From assembly GCF_029626035.1 (NCBI RefSeq), contig NZ_JARUBE010000003.1, forward strand, positions 558,001 to 622,000: DNA of 64,000 nt, in the 5' to 3' direction. Source of the stretch: Micromonospora sp. WMMD980. GTDB lineage: Bacteria; Actinomycetota; Actinomycetes; Mycobacteriales; Micromonosporaceae. A program made the position numbers and the translations under genes. The notes beneath the pieces are model-generated. The model did not search any database, was not told the DNA's origin, and worked only from the letters and a program-made list of their open reading frames with translations. This document shows positions 52,954 through 60,865 of the stretch, one piece after another (positions within the stretch are counted from its first letter, which is position 1; every line of letters begins with the position of its first letter).

Positions 52954-53049
52954 CGTCGCCCGCCGCCCACGACCCCCGGGCGGCGGGCGACGGACCCGCC
53001 GGCACGCCGGCCGGGTGTGGGTGTGGGGAAGCGTCCACACCCGGCCGGC
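52954..53049 (+). other. Two strong hairpins in the leader between SOS box and cassette
   Basis: The gap from 52609 to 53153 has no convincing gene. It holds the SOS box and two large perfect hairpins: a 14-bp stem (52954-52967 with 52979-52992) and a 15-bp stem (53006-53020 with 53035-53049). They could terminate a short SOS-induced transcript or attenuate the cassette. Confidence 0.6.
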
Positions 53050-53153
53050 CGCCAACACTGGTGCGTCTTCCTCCGCACCGACCGCTCCGGCGACCGGGCG
53101 ACGGTTCCCCGTCGCGCGAGCGCCCGCCCCGGCCACTCGCGGAGGAGAGACCC

Positions 53154-53660
53154 ATGCCGACCAGTCCGGCCCAGGCGCCCACGGTGCCCGCGCACGTGCT
53201 GCCGCACCGCACCCCCGCCCAACTGCTCGTGGTGGCCCGCGACGGGTTGGCCGAGGCCGCCCGCACCCGCCCCGACGGCCTCCGCTACGCCGCCGCCCAC
53301 CTCGCGGCGCTGCGCGCCGCCGCCGCCGTGCTCGCCGCCCGGGCCCGTCCCGCCCCCACCCGGCGCAACCGGATCACCAGCGTCTGGGTGCTGCTCGCCA
53401 CCGTCGCGCCCGAGCTGGACGAGTGGGCCGCTCTCTTCGCCGCCGGCGCGAGCAAGCGGGCCGCCGCCGAGGCCGGCATCCCCCGGGTGGTCACCACCCG
53501 GGAGGCCGACGACCTGCTGCGCGCCGCCGAGCAGTTCGTGACCGTGGTGGAGACCGCGCTCGGGCTGGCACACCAACCGGCGCTCGACGGCCTGCACCGA
53601 CCGCTCCGGCTCGGCGGTCCCGACGTCGCGCCGCGCCGTCCCGGGGCGGCCGCCGCCTGA
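53154..53660 (+). CDS. SAV_6107-family HEPN-like protein
   Basis: A 168-residue helical protein of the family known as SAV_6107, commonly found beside dnaE2/imu genes in Streptomyces and relatives (family knowledge). Helices run RTPAQLLVVARDGLAEAARTRPD, a second LRYAAAHLAALRAAAAVLAAR, and later LLRAAEQFVTVVETALGL. An R-x4-H pair occurs in LRYAAAH, the HEPN RNase pattern, though it is placed earlier than usual in the fold. ATG follows a perfect GGAGGAGA site. It is first in the SOS cassette and probably co-transcribed with imuA'. Its role in mutagenesis is unknown. Confidence 0.85.
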   Translation: MPTSPAQAPTVPAHVLPHRTPAQLLVVARDGLAEAARTRPDGLRYAAAHLAALRAAAAVLAARARPAPTRRNRITSVWVLLATVAPELDEWAALFAAGASKRAAAEAGIPRVVTTREADDLLRAAEQFVTVVETALGLAHQPALDGLHRPLRLGGPDVAPRRPGAAAA

Positions 53661-53802
53661 GTCGTGGCGCCCGGCCGCCATCGGCGGGACCCGGGTGGCC
53701 GGGCGCCGCTCCCATCCGCACCACACGATCCACAGCAGCACACGATCCACAGCACCACCCACGGGCCGGGCCCGTGGCGGAACACGACGGGGGGTTGGTC
53801 CG

Positions 53803-54555
53803 ATGGCGGGCCGCATGGTGGTCGGCTCCGCCGCCCTGGCCGAGCTGGTGCGTCCGGCGAGCGCGCCCGACCCGGCCGGCGGCCATCGGATGCTCCCCGT
53901 CCGGGCCGAGCTGACCGGGCTGCTGCCCCACCGGGGGCTGCGCCGCGGCAGCACCGTCGCGGTCGGCCTCGGTCAACCCCGGCACAGCGGCGCCACCTCG
54001 CTGATCCTGGCGCTGCTCGCCGAGGCGTCCCGGGCCGGCTCGTGGTGCGCCGTGGTCGGCGTACCCACCTTCGGGGCCGGCGCGGCGGCGGAGGCCGGGA
54101 TCGCCCTGGACCGGCTCGCCCTGGTGCCCGACCCGGGGCCGGAGTGGCCCACCGTGGTGGCCGCGCTCATCGACGGGGTCGACGTGGTGGTCACCGCCGT
54201 GCCGACCACGGTCTCCGCCTCGATCTCCGCACGGCTGGCCGCCCGGGCCCGGCAGCGCGGCAGCGTGCTGGTCCCGTACGGCCGGTGGGACGGCGCGGAC
54301 GTGACGCTCCAGGTGGTCCGCGGCGTCTGGCAGGGGCTCGGGCCGGGCCGCGGGCGGCTGCGCCGACGCGAGGTGACCGTCTCGGCCCGCGGCCGGGGCG
54401 CTGCCGCCCGACCCAAGGAGATCAAGGTATGGCTGCCCGGCGACGAGTCGACCCGGGTGATTCCCCGTGCCGCCGGGTCCGCCGTCCCGTCGCGCCGGCT
54501 GCGCGTGGTGACGCCGGTCGCCCGTCCGCTCCCCGTCGCCGGGACCGGGCGGTGA
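53803..54555 (+). CDS. imuA: ImuA'-like RecA-fold protein of the mutasome
   Basis: A 250-residue RecA-related accessory factor. In mycobacteria ImuA' works with ImuB and DnaE2 in error-prone repair synthesis. The phosphate-binding loop is degenerate: GLGQPRHSGATSL has no Lys at the Walker A position, so ATP binding may be lost, as expected for ImuA'. Later blocks VVGVPTFGAGAAAEAGI and LIDGVDVVVTAVP are in the RecA-core pattern. The ATG starting MAGRMVVGSAALAEL was chosen near a GGGG-rich site. It overlaps imuB by 4 nt (GTGA), so the two are translated together. Confidence 0.85.
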   Translation: MAGRMVVGSAALAELVRPASAPDPAGGHRMLPVRAELTGLLPHRGLRRGSTVAVGLGQPRHSGATSLILALLAEASRAGSWCAVVGVPTFGAGAAAEAGIALDRLALVPDPGPEWPTVVAALIDGVDVVVTAVPTTVSASISARLAARARQRGSVLVPYGRWDGADVTLQVVRGVWQGLGPGRGRLRRREVTVSARGRGAAARPKEIKVWLPGDESTRVIPRAAGSAVPSRRLRVVTPVARPLPVAGTGR

Positions 54556-56258
54556 GCGGCGCCCCGCCCCGGGCGCTGCTGCTCTGGTGCCCGGACTGGC
54601 CGGTCCTCGCCGCCGAGATCGTCGACGGGGTGCCCGCCACCGACCCGGTCGTGGTGCTGCACGCCAACCGGGTGGTCGCCTGCTCCGAGCGGGCCCGGGC
54701 CGAGGGGATCAGGCGCTGGTTGCGCCGGCGGGAGGCGCAGGGCCGATGCCCCGGGCTCACCGTCGTCGAGCACGACCCCGGCCGGGACGCGCGGGCGTTC
54801 GAGCCGGTGGTGGCCGCCGTCGAGGAGGTGGTCGCCGGCATCGAGGTGATCCGGCCCGGCGCGTGCGCGACCGCCGCCCGGGGGCCGAGCCGCCACCTCG
54901 GCGGCGAGGAGGCCGCGGCCGAGCGGATCGTCGAGCACGTCGCGCAGAGCTGTGCGGTGGAGAGCCAGGTCGGCGTCGCCGACGGTGTCTTCGCGGCCGG
55001 GCTGGCCGCCCGGGAGGGACGGATCGTGCCTCCCGGCGGCACCGCGGAGTTCCTGGCCGGCCGCCCGGTCGAGGCGCTCGGCCGGCCCGCCCTGGCCGAC
55101 CTGCTGCGCCGGCTCGGCATCCGCACCCTCGGCGACTTCGCCGCGCTGTCCGCCGGGGACGTGCTGGCCCGGTTCGGTTCCGACGGGGCGTTGGCGCACC
55201 GACTCGCCGCCGGGCGGGACGACCGTCCGCTCGCGGTCCGCCAGCCGCCCGCCGACCTGACCGTCACCGCCGAGCACGACGAGCCGATCGACCGGGTCGA
55301 CGCCGCCGCGTTCGCCGCCCGGACGCTTGCCGAGCGCCTGCACGAGCGGCTCGCCGGGCACGGACTGGCCTGCACCCGGCTCGGCATCGAGGCGGTCACC
55401 GCGCACGGCCAGGAACTGCACCGGGTCTGGCGGCACGACGGCCTGCTCACCGCCGCGGCCATCGCCGACCGGGTCCGCTGGCAGCTCGACGGCTGGCTCT
55501 CCGGCAGCAACGGCCGGGGCGGCGCCCGCCCGGCCCGACCGACCGCCGGCATCGTCCGGCTGCGGCTGGTGCCGGACGGGGTGCTCGCCCAGGCCGGCCT
55601 GCAACCCGGCCTGTGGGGGGAGACCGGCGCGGAGCGGGACCGGGCGCACCGCGCGCTGAGCCGGGTCCAGGGCATCCTCGGGCCCGAGGCGGTGGTCACC
55701 GCCGTGCTCGGCGGCGGGCGCTCCCCGGCCGACCAGGTGCGCCTGGTCCCGTGGGGCGACGAACGGGTGCCCACCCGCCCCGGCCCGCCGCCGCTGCCGG
55801 CCCTCCCGCCGCCCGGCGCCGCGCCGCCGGTGGCGTCGGGTTCGGCTGCCGTGTCGGTTGCGCCCGCCGGTCCGGGTGGGGTGGCGAGACGAGCCGATCG
55901 CCGGATCGGCCGGGGCCGGGTGGTGGCCGAGCCGCCGTGGCCGGGACGGATCCCGCCACCGTCGCCTGCGGTGGTGCTGCCCACCCCGTTGTCGGCCGAG
56001 GTGCACGACGTGGCGGGGGAGCCGGTGGTGGTGAGCGCCCGGCTGGCGGTCAGCGCCGCGCCGGCCCGGCTGACCGTGGGCACCGGCCGACCGGCCGAGA
56101 TCTCCGGATGGGCCGGTCCGTGGCCGGTGGACGAGCGCTGGTGGGCGCCGGTCGAGGCGCGTCGCCGGGCCCGGTTCCAGGTCTGCCTGGCCGACGGCGC
56201 GGCCCTGTTGCTCGCGGTCGAGGGCGGGCAGTGGCTGGTGGAGGCCATCTATGACTGA
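54552..56258 (+). CDS. imuB: ImuB, catalytically inactive Y-family polymerase homologue
   Basis: A 568-residue Y-family-related protein that bridges DnaE2, ImuA' and the beta clamp. The usual catalytic D-x-D and S-x-D-E residues are missing: the first motif reads LLLWCPDWPVLAAE and the second EVIRPGACATAARGPSRHLGG, so it is expected to be non-catalytic. The helix-hairpin-helix (LADLLRRLGIRTLGDFAALSAGDVLARFG) and little-finger region are kept. A probable clamp-binding motif is QVRLVPWGDE near residue 397. A Pro-rich linker precedes a C-terminal domain that includes AEISGWAGPWPVDERWW. GTG start overlaps imuA stop. Confidence 0.9.
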   Translation: MSGAPPRALLLWCPDWPVLAAEIVDGVPATDPVVVLHANRVVACSERARAEGIRRWLRRREAQGRCPGLTVVEHDPGRDARAFEPVVAAVEEVVAGIEVIRPGACATAARGPSRHLGGEEAAAERIVEHVAQSCAVESQVGVADGVFAAGLAAREGRIVPPGGTAEFLAGRPVEALGRPALADLLRRLGIRTLGDFAALSAGDVLARFGSDGALAHRLAAGRDDRPLAVRQPPADLTVTAEHDEPIDRVDAAAFAARTLAERLHERLAGHGLACTRLGIEAVTAHGQELHRVWRHDGLLTAAAIADRVRWQLDGWLSGSNGRGGARPARPTAGIVRLRLVPDGVLAQAGLQPGLWGETGAERDRAHRALSRVQGILGPEAVVTAVLGGGRSPADQVRLVPWGDERVPTRPGPPPLPALPPPGAAPPVASGSAAVSVAPAGPGGVARRADRRIGRGRVVAEPPWPGRIPPPSPAVVLPTPLSAEVHDVAGEPVVVSARLAVSAAPARLTVGTGRPAEISGWAGPWPVDERWWAPVEARRRARFQVCLADGAALLLAVEGGQWLVEAIYD

Positions 56259-56326
56259 GCAGAGTGCCTCGGCGCCGCGGCGTGCCGACGTACCGCGCCG
56301 GCTTCCACCCGGCGGAGCCTACAAAC

Positions 56327-56425
56327 TTGATGGCGTAAACGGGTCACCGCGCCGAACCGCCGCTGTCGTCGTCGCCGTCACCCTGGCCGTACCCGTGACT
56401 CATCCGTGCCATCAAGTTCGTAGGC
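56327..56425. repeat. Inverted repeat between imuB and dnaE2
   Basis: GCCTACAAACTTGATGGC (56327-56344) and its near-perfect inverse (56408-56425; one mismatch) enclose 63 bp. A 7-bp hairpin ACCGGCC/GGCCGGT follows at 56434-56450. The element sits in a 228-bp gap in an otherwise tightly packed cassette. Confidence 0.65.
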
Positions 56426-56486
56426 GACTGCAGACCGGCCTTCGGCCGGTTGGCATCTCGGCGGATGCCGGGTGGGGGAGCGCAGG

Positions 56487-59400
56487 GTGAGCTTCCACAA
56501 TCCGAGGATGCCCTGGTCGAAGCTGGAGCAGGTGCTCTCCGGGCGGGCCACGGGCGAGCGGCACCTGCACGTGGTGGACCCGCTCGCGGTCGACGCCGAC
56601 GGCGGCGACTCCCCGGCCTGGAGCCGCAGGCGCCAGGAATACCAGCCGCCCGAGCTGGACCGCCCGGACGGCACGGTGCCCTACGCGGAGCTGCACGCGC
56701 ACTCCAACTTCAGTTTCCTCGACGGGGCCAGCCACCCCGAGGAGTTGGCCGAGGAGGCCGCCCGGCTGGGGCTCACCGCGCTCGCCGTCACCGACCACGA
56801 CGGCTTCTACGGGGTGGTGCGCTTCGCCGAGGCGGCCAGCGCGCTGCGACTGCCGACGATCTTCGGCGCGGAGCTGTCCCTCGGACTGCCCGGCCCGCAG
56901 AACGGCGAGCCCGACCCGCTCGGCCGGCACCTGCTGGTGCTCGCGCACGGCCACGAGGGATACGCCCGCCTGGCCGCCACCATCTCCCGGGCCCAGCTGC
57001 GCGGCGGGGAGAAGGGCCGCCCGGTCTACGGGGAGCTGGAGGAGATCGCCGCCGAGCTGCGCGACCACGTGCTGGTGCTCACCGGCTGCCGCAAGGGGCA
57101 CGTGCCGGCCGCGCTGCTGACCGAGGGGGTCGACGTGGCGGCCCGGGAGCTGGACCGGCTCGCCGCGTTGTTCGGCGCGGAGACGGTGGCGGTGGAGCTG
57201 ACCGACCACGGGCATCCGGTCGACGCCGACCGCAACGACGCGCTCGCCGAGCTGGCCGGCGCCGCCGGGCTGCCCACGGTCGCCACGAACAACGTGCACT
57301 ACGCCACCCCGGGCCGGCGTCGGCTGGCCACCACGGTGGCCGCGGTCCGGGCCCGGCGCAGCCTGGACGAGATCGACGGCTGGCTGCCCGCCGCGGCCAC
57401 CGCCCACCTGCGCAGCGGCGCGGAGATGGCGGCGCGGTTCGCCGCGTACCCGGGCGCGGTGGCACGGGCCGCCGAGTTCGGCGCGGAACTCGCGTTCGAC
57501 CTGCACCTGGTCGCGCCGCAGTTGCCGGCGTACCCGGTGCCGGCCGGGCAGACCGAGATGAGCTGGTTGCGCCGGCTGACCATGGACGGCGCCCGGGAGC
57601 GCTACGGCCCGCCCGAGGCGCACCCGGAGGCGTACGCGCAGCTGGAGCACGAGCTGCGGATGATCGACGAGCTGGGCTTCCCCGGCTACTTCCTGGTGGT
57701 CTACGACATCGTCACGTTCTGCCGCGAGCAGGACATCTACTGCCAGGGCCGGGGGTCGGCGGCCAACTCGGCGGTCTGCTACGCGCTGCGCGTCACCAAC
57801 GTGGACGCGGTGCGGCACCGGCTGCTGTTCGAACGCTTCCTCGCCCCGGAACGGGACGGGCCGCCCGACATCGACGTGGACATCGAGTCCGACCGCCGGG
57901 AGGAGGTGATCCAACACGTCTACGCCCGCTACGGCCGGGAGCACACCGCCCAGGTCGCCAACGTCATCTCCTACCGGCCGCGCTCGGCGGTGCGGGACGT
58001 GGCCAAGGCGTTCGGCTTCCCGCCCGGCCAGCAGGACGCGTGGAGCAAGCAGATCGACAGGTGGGGCTCGGTCGCCACGGTCGACGTGGCGGACATCCCG
58101 GAACAGGTGGTCGCGTACGCGAACGAGCTGCAGACGTTCCCCCGGCACCTGGGCATCCACTCCGGCGGCATGGTGATCTGCGACCGGCCGGTGATCGAGG
58201 TCTGCCCGGTGGAGTGGGGCCGGATGCCCGGCCGCAGCGTGCTCCAGTGGGACAAGGACGACTGCGCCGCCGTCGGCCTGGTCAAGTTCGACCTGCTCGG
58301 CCTGGGCATGCTGTCCGCGTTGCACTACGGCTACGACATGATCGGGATGAGCCTGGACCTGGGTGGGATGACGCTCGACGACCCCGAGGTCTACGACATG
58401 CTCTGCCGGGCCGACTCGGTCGGGGTGTTCCAGGTGGAGAGCCGGGCCCAGATGGCCACCCTGCCCCGGCTCAAGCCCCGCGAGTTCTACGACCTGGTGG
58501 TGGAGGTGGCGCTGATCCGTCCCGGCCCGATCCAGGGCGGCTCGGTGCACCCCTTCATCCGGCGCAAGAACGGCCAGGAGCCGGTGACGTACGCGCACCC
58601 GCTGATGCGCAACGCGCTGGAGAAGACGCTCGGCGTGCCGCTGTTCCAGGAGCAGCTCATGCAGCTCGCCATCGACCTGGCCGGGTTCGACGCGGCCGGC
58701 GCCGACCAGCTGCGCCGGGCGATGGGTGCGAAACGGTCGGTGGAGCGGATGGCGCGGATCGCCGACCGGCTCTACGCCGGGATGGCCGAGCGGGGCATCA
58801 CCGGCGAGCTGGCCGACGACGTCTACCGCAAGCTCACCGCGTTCGCCAGCTACGGCTTCCCGGAGAGCCACGCGATGAGCTTCGCCTACCTGGTCTACGC
58901 CAGCTCGTGGCTCAAGCGCTACCACCCGGGCCCGTTCCTGGCCGCGCTGCTCAACGCCCAGCCGATGGGCTTCTACTCGCCGCAGACGCTCGCCGACGAC
59001 GCCCGCCGGCACGGGGTGGAGGTGCGCCGGCCGGACATCAACGCCAGCGGCGCCAAGGCGGTGCTGGAGTCCACGCCGCAGACCCGGTGGGGCAGCGGGC
59101 CGGGGGAGCCGCCGCACGCCTGGGGGCTGGGCGGTCCGGCGGTCCGGCTCGGGCTGGGCAGCGTCCGTACCCTGGGCGAGGAGGTGGCCGAGCGGATCGA
59201 GGCGGAGCGGGCGGCGCACGGGCCGTACCGGGACATGCCGGACCTGGCCCGCCGCGTCGGTCTCACCGCCGCGCAGCTGGAGGCGCTGGCCACCGCGGAC
59301 GCCTTCGCCTGCTTCGGGCTGACCCGGCGGCAGGCGCTCTGGGCCGCCGGCGCGGCGGCCCAGGACCGGCCCGGCCGGCTGCCCGGCACGGTGACCGGCG

Positions 59401-59837
59401 TGGACCCGCCCACCCTGCCCGGCATGGCGGCGGTGGACCGGCTGGTCGCCGACGTCTGGGCCACCGGCCTGTCCCCGGAGAGCCACCCGGCCCGGTTCAT
59501 CCGGGACCGGCTCGACGCGCTCGGCGCGGTGCCGATCGCCCGGCTCGGCCAGGTGCCGCCCGGGCAGCGGATCCGGGTCGGCGGGATCGTCACCCACCGG
59601 CAGCGGCCGGCGACCGCCAGCGGGGTCACGTTCCTCAACCTGGAGGACGAGACCGGCATGCTCAACGTCACGTGTTCGCCGGGGCTGTGGCAGCGCTACC
59701 GTCGAATCGCCCGCACCAGCGGCGCGCTGGTGGTGCGGGGCCGGTTGCAGCGGCACGAGGGCGTCACGAACCTCACCGCGGACCGGTTGGACGCGATCGA
59801 GCCGCCCGTCACGCCGGCGTCCCGGGATTTCCGTTGA
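56487..59837 (+). CDS. dnaE2: Error-prone DNA polymerase III alpha subunit, DnaE2
   Basis: A 1,116-residue C-family polymerase for damage-induced mutagenesis with ImuA' and ImuB. It has a PHP domain (ELHAHSNFSFLDGASHPEEL), a palm with catalytic Asp461, Asp463 and Asp465 in PDIDVDIESDR, the fingers with YCQGRGSAANSAVCYALRV and QTFPRHLGIHSGG, a helix-hairpin-helix segment (DMPDLARRVGLTAAQLEALA), and a C-terminal OB domain (RIRVGGIVTHRQRPATASG). The clamp-binding tail seen in DnaE1 is absent, as is usual. GTG (VSFHNPRMPW) follows GGGGGAG. The SOS box lies about 3.7 kb upstream before the first cassette gene, so a local promoter near the inverted repeat is possible. Confidence 0.95.
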   Translation: MSFHNPRMPWSKLEQVLSGRATGERHLHVVDPLAVDADGGDSPAWSRRRQEYQPPELDRPDGTVPYAELHAHSNFSFLDGASHPEELAEEAARLGLTALAVTDHDGFYGVVRFAEAASALRLPTIFGAELSLGLPGPQNGEPDPLGRHLLVLAHGHEGYARLAATISRAQLRGGEKGRPVYGELEEIAAELRDHVLVLTGCRKGHVPAALLTEGVDVAARELDRLAALFGAETVAVELTDHGHPVDADRNDALAELAGAAGLPTVATNNVHYATPGRRRLATTVAAVRARRSLDEIDGWLPAAATAHLRSGAEMAARFAAYPGAVARAAEFGAELAFDLHLVAPQLPAYPVPAGQTEMSWLRRLTMDGARERYGPPEAHPEAYAQLEHELRMIDELGFPGYFLVVYDIVTFCREQDIYCQGRGSAANSAVCYALRVTNVDAVRHRLLFERFLAPERDGPPDIDVDIESDRREEVIQHVYARYGREHTAQVANVISYRPRSAVRDVAKAFGFPPGQQDAWSKQIDRWGSVATVDVADIPEQVVAYANELQTFPRHLGIHSGGMVICDRPVIEVCPVEWGRMPGRSVLQWDKDDCAAVGLVKFDLLGLGMLSALHYGYDMIGMSLDLGGMTLDDPEVYDMLCRADSVGVFQVESRAQMATLPRLKPREFYDLVVEVALIRPGPIQGGSVHPFIRRKNGQEPVTYAHPLMRNALEKTLGVPLFQEQLMQLAIDLAGFDAAGADQLRRAMGAKRSVERMARIADRLYAGMAERGITGELADDVYRKLTAFASYGFPESHAMSFAYLVYASSWLKRYHPGPFLAALLNAQPMGFYSPQTLADDARRHGVEVRRPDINASGAKAVLESTPQTRWGSGPGEPPHAWGLGGPAVRLGLGSVRTLGEEVAERIEAERAAHGPYRDMPDLARRVGLTAAQLEALATADAFACFGLTRRQALWAAGAAAQDRPGRLPGTVTGVDPPTLPGMAAVDRLVADVWATGLSPESHPARFIRDRLDALGAVPIARLGQVPPGQRIRVGGIVTHRQRPATASGVTFLNLEDETGMLNVTCSPGLWQRYRRIARTSGALVVRGRLQRHEGVTNLTADRLDAIEPPVTPASRDFR

Positions 59838-59933
59838 TGGTAGTGATCCACATTACGGTTTCCGGAGGCCGGACACGGGAGACTGCCGGACGCGGGTGGG
59901 CAGTGTCGCCCACCCCGGTATGGGGGATGAACG

Positions 59934-60113
59934 ATGACCTTTCACAGCACGTACCCCGGTGGCGTGGCCAACGCCCGACGGACCCGTCTCGGCGCCGGGT
60001 GGGCGCCGACCCACGAGATCGAGCCGCGCGAGCACCAGGTGACCGACGGCCCGGTGGCCAACGCGCAGCGGTCCCGCGCCGAGGAGGACCCGGCGGGCGG
60101 CGGCGAGTCCTGA
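59934..60113 (+). CDS. 59-residue small protein, function unknown
   Basis: An ORF starting at ATG with GGGGGATG upstream and reading MTFHSTYPGGVANARRTRLG before a hydrophilic remainder. Nearly all third codon positions are G or C, as in the neighbouring real genes, which supports coding. It contains no Cys and no membrane helix; the segment DGPVANAQRSRAEEDPAGG looks disordered. The two GPVANAQR/GGVANARR stretches are similar and may be a short internal repeat. It lies between dnaE2 and a methyltransferase gene in the same direction. I recognise no family. Confidence 0.6.
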   Translation: MTFHSTYPGGVANARRTRLGAGWAPTHEIEPREHQVTDGPVANAQRSRAEEDPAGGGES

Positions 60114-60133
60114 CCCTGGCTAGGCTCGGCGGC

Positions 60134-60865
60134 GTGGAGCAGACCCGAACCCTCACCCCCCGCACCGCCGTGATCTGGGCGGTGCTCCGGGCCGAGTTGG
60201 ACCGGCGGGCCGGCGAACGGCTCTCCGTGCTCGACGTCGGCGGCGGGACCGGCGGCTTCGCCGTCCCGCTCGCCGAGGCCGGCCACCGGGTCACCGTGGT
60301 CGACGCCAGCCCCGACGCGCTCGCCGCGCTGACCCGCCGGGCCGCCGAGGCCGGGGTCGCCGATCGGGTACGCGCGACGCAGGGCGACGCCGACGCGCTC
60401 ACCGGGCTGGTCGAGCCGGCCTCCGTGGACCTGGTGCTCTGCCACTCCGTGCTGGAGGTGGTCGACGCCCCGGAGCCGGTGATCGCGGCGCTGGCCGGCG
60501 CGCTGCGCCCGGGTGGCGCGGCCAGCGTGCTGGTGGCCGCGCGGGCCGCCGCCGTGCTCGGCCGGGCGATGAACGGCCAGCTCGACGCCGCCGCCGCGCT
60601 CGCCACCGACCCGTCCGGCACCGCGGGCGGCCGGGACACCCTGCGCCGCCGCTACGACGCCGAGAGTGCGACCGCGCTGCTCACCGCCGCCGGGCTCGCC
60701 GTCGAGGAGATCCACGGGGTACGCGTGCTCGCCGACCTGCTCCCCGCCGCGGTGGCAGACGGCCAGCCCGCCGCCCTGCTCGACCTGGAGCGTGCTCTGG
60801 CGGCGAAGCCCCCGTACCGCGACCTCGCCGCCCAACTGCACCTGTTCGCCCGCCGGCCGGCATGA
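60134..60865 (+). CDS. Class I SAM-dependent methyltransferase
   Basis: A 243-residue methyltransferase. It carries the SAM-binding motif LDVGGGTGGFAVPLAEAGHRVTVVDASPDALAAL, then DADALTG, VDLVLCHSVLEVVDAPEPVIAALAGALRPGGAASVLV, the usual strand 4 and loop. The substrate is not evident. GTG start 20 nt after the small protein stop; the stop overlaps the next ATG by 4 nt, so it is coupled to the phosphodiesterase gene. Confidence 0.87.
   Translation: MEQTRTLTPRTAVIWAVLRAELDRRAGERLSVLDVGGGTGGFAVPLAEAGHRVTVVDASPDALAALTRRAAEAGVADRVRATQGDADALTGLVEPASVDLVLCHSVLEVVDAPEPVIAALAGALRPGGAASVLVAARAAAVLGRAMNGQLDAAAALATDPSGTAGGRDTLRRRYDAESATALLTAAGLAVEEIHGVRVLADLLPAAVADGQPAALLDLERALAAKPPYRDLAAQLHLFARRPA

Noticed and set aside
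53154..53660. HEPN-like gene as the toxin of a toxin-antitoxin pair
   Set aside because: No small antitoxin or MNT-type gene is next to it; neighbours are mutasome genes, and the family is known from that setting.
56412..59756. A very long open frame antisense to dnaE2
   Set aside because: High-GC genes leave open frames on the other strand. The product is low-complexity (Arg, Pro, Gly, Ala, His-rich) and has no domain or ribosome-binding site.
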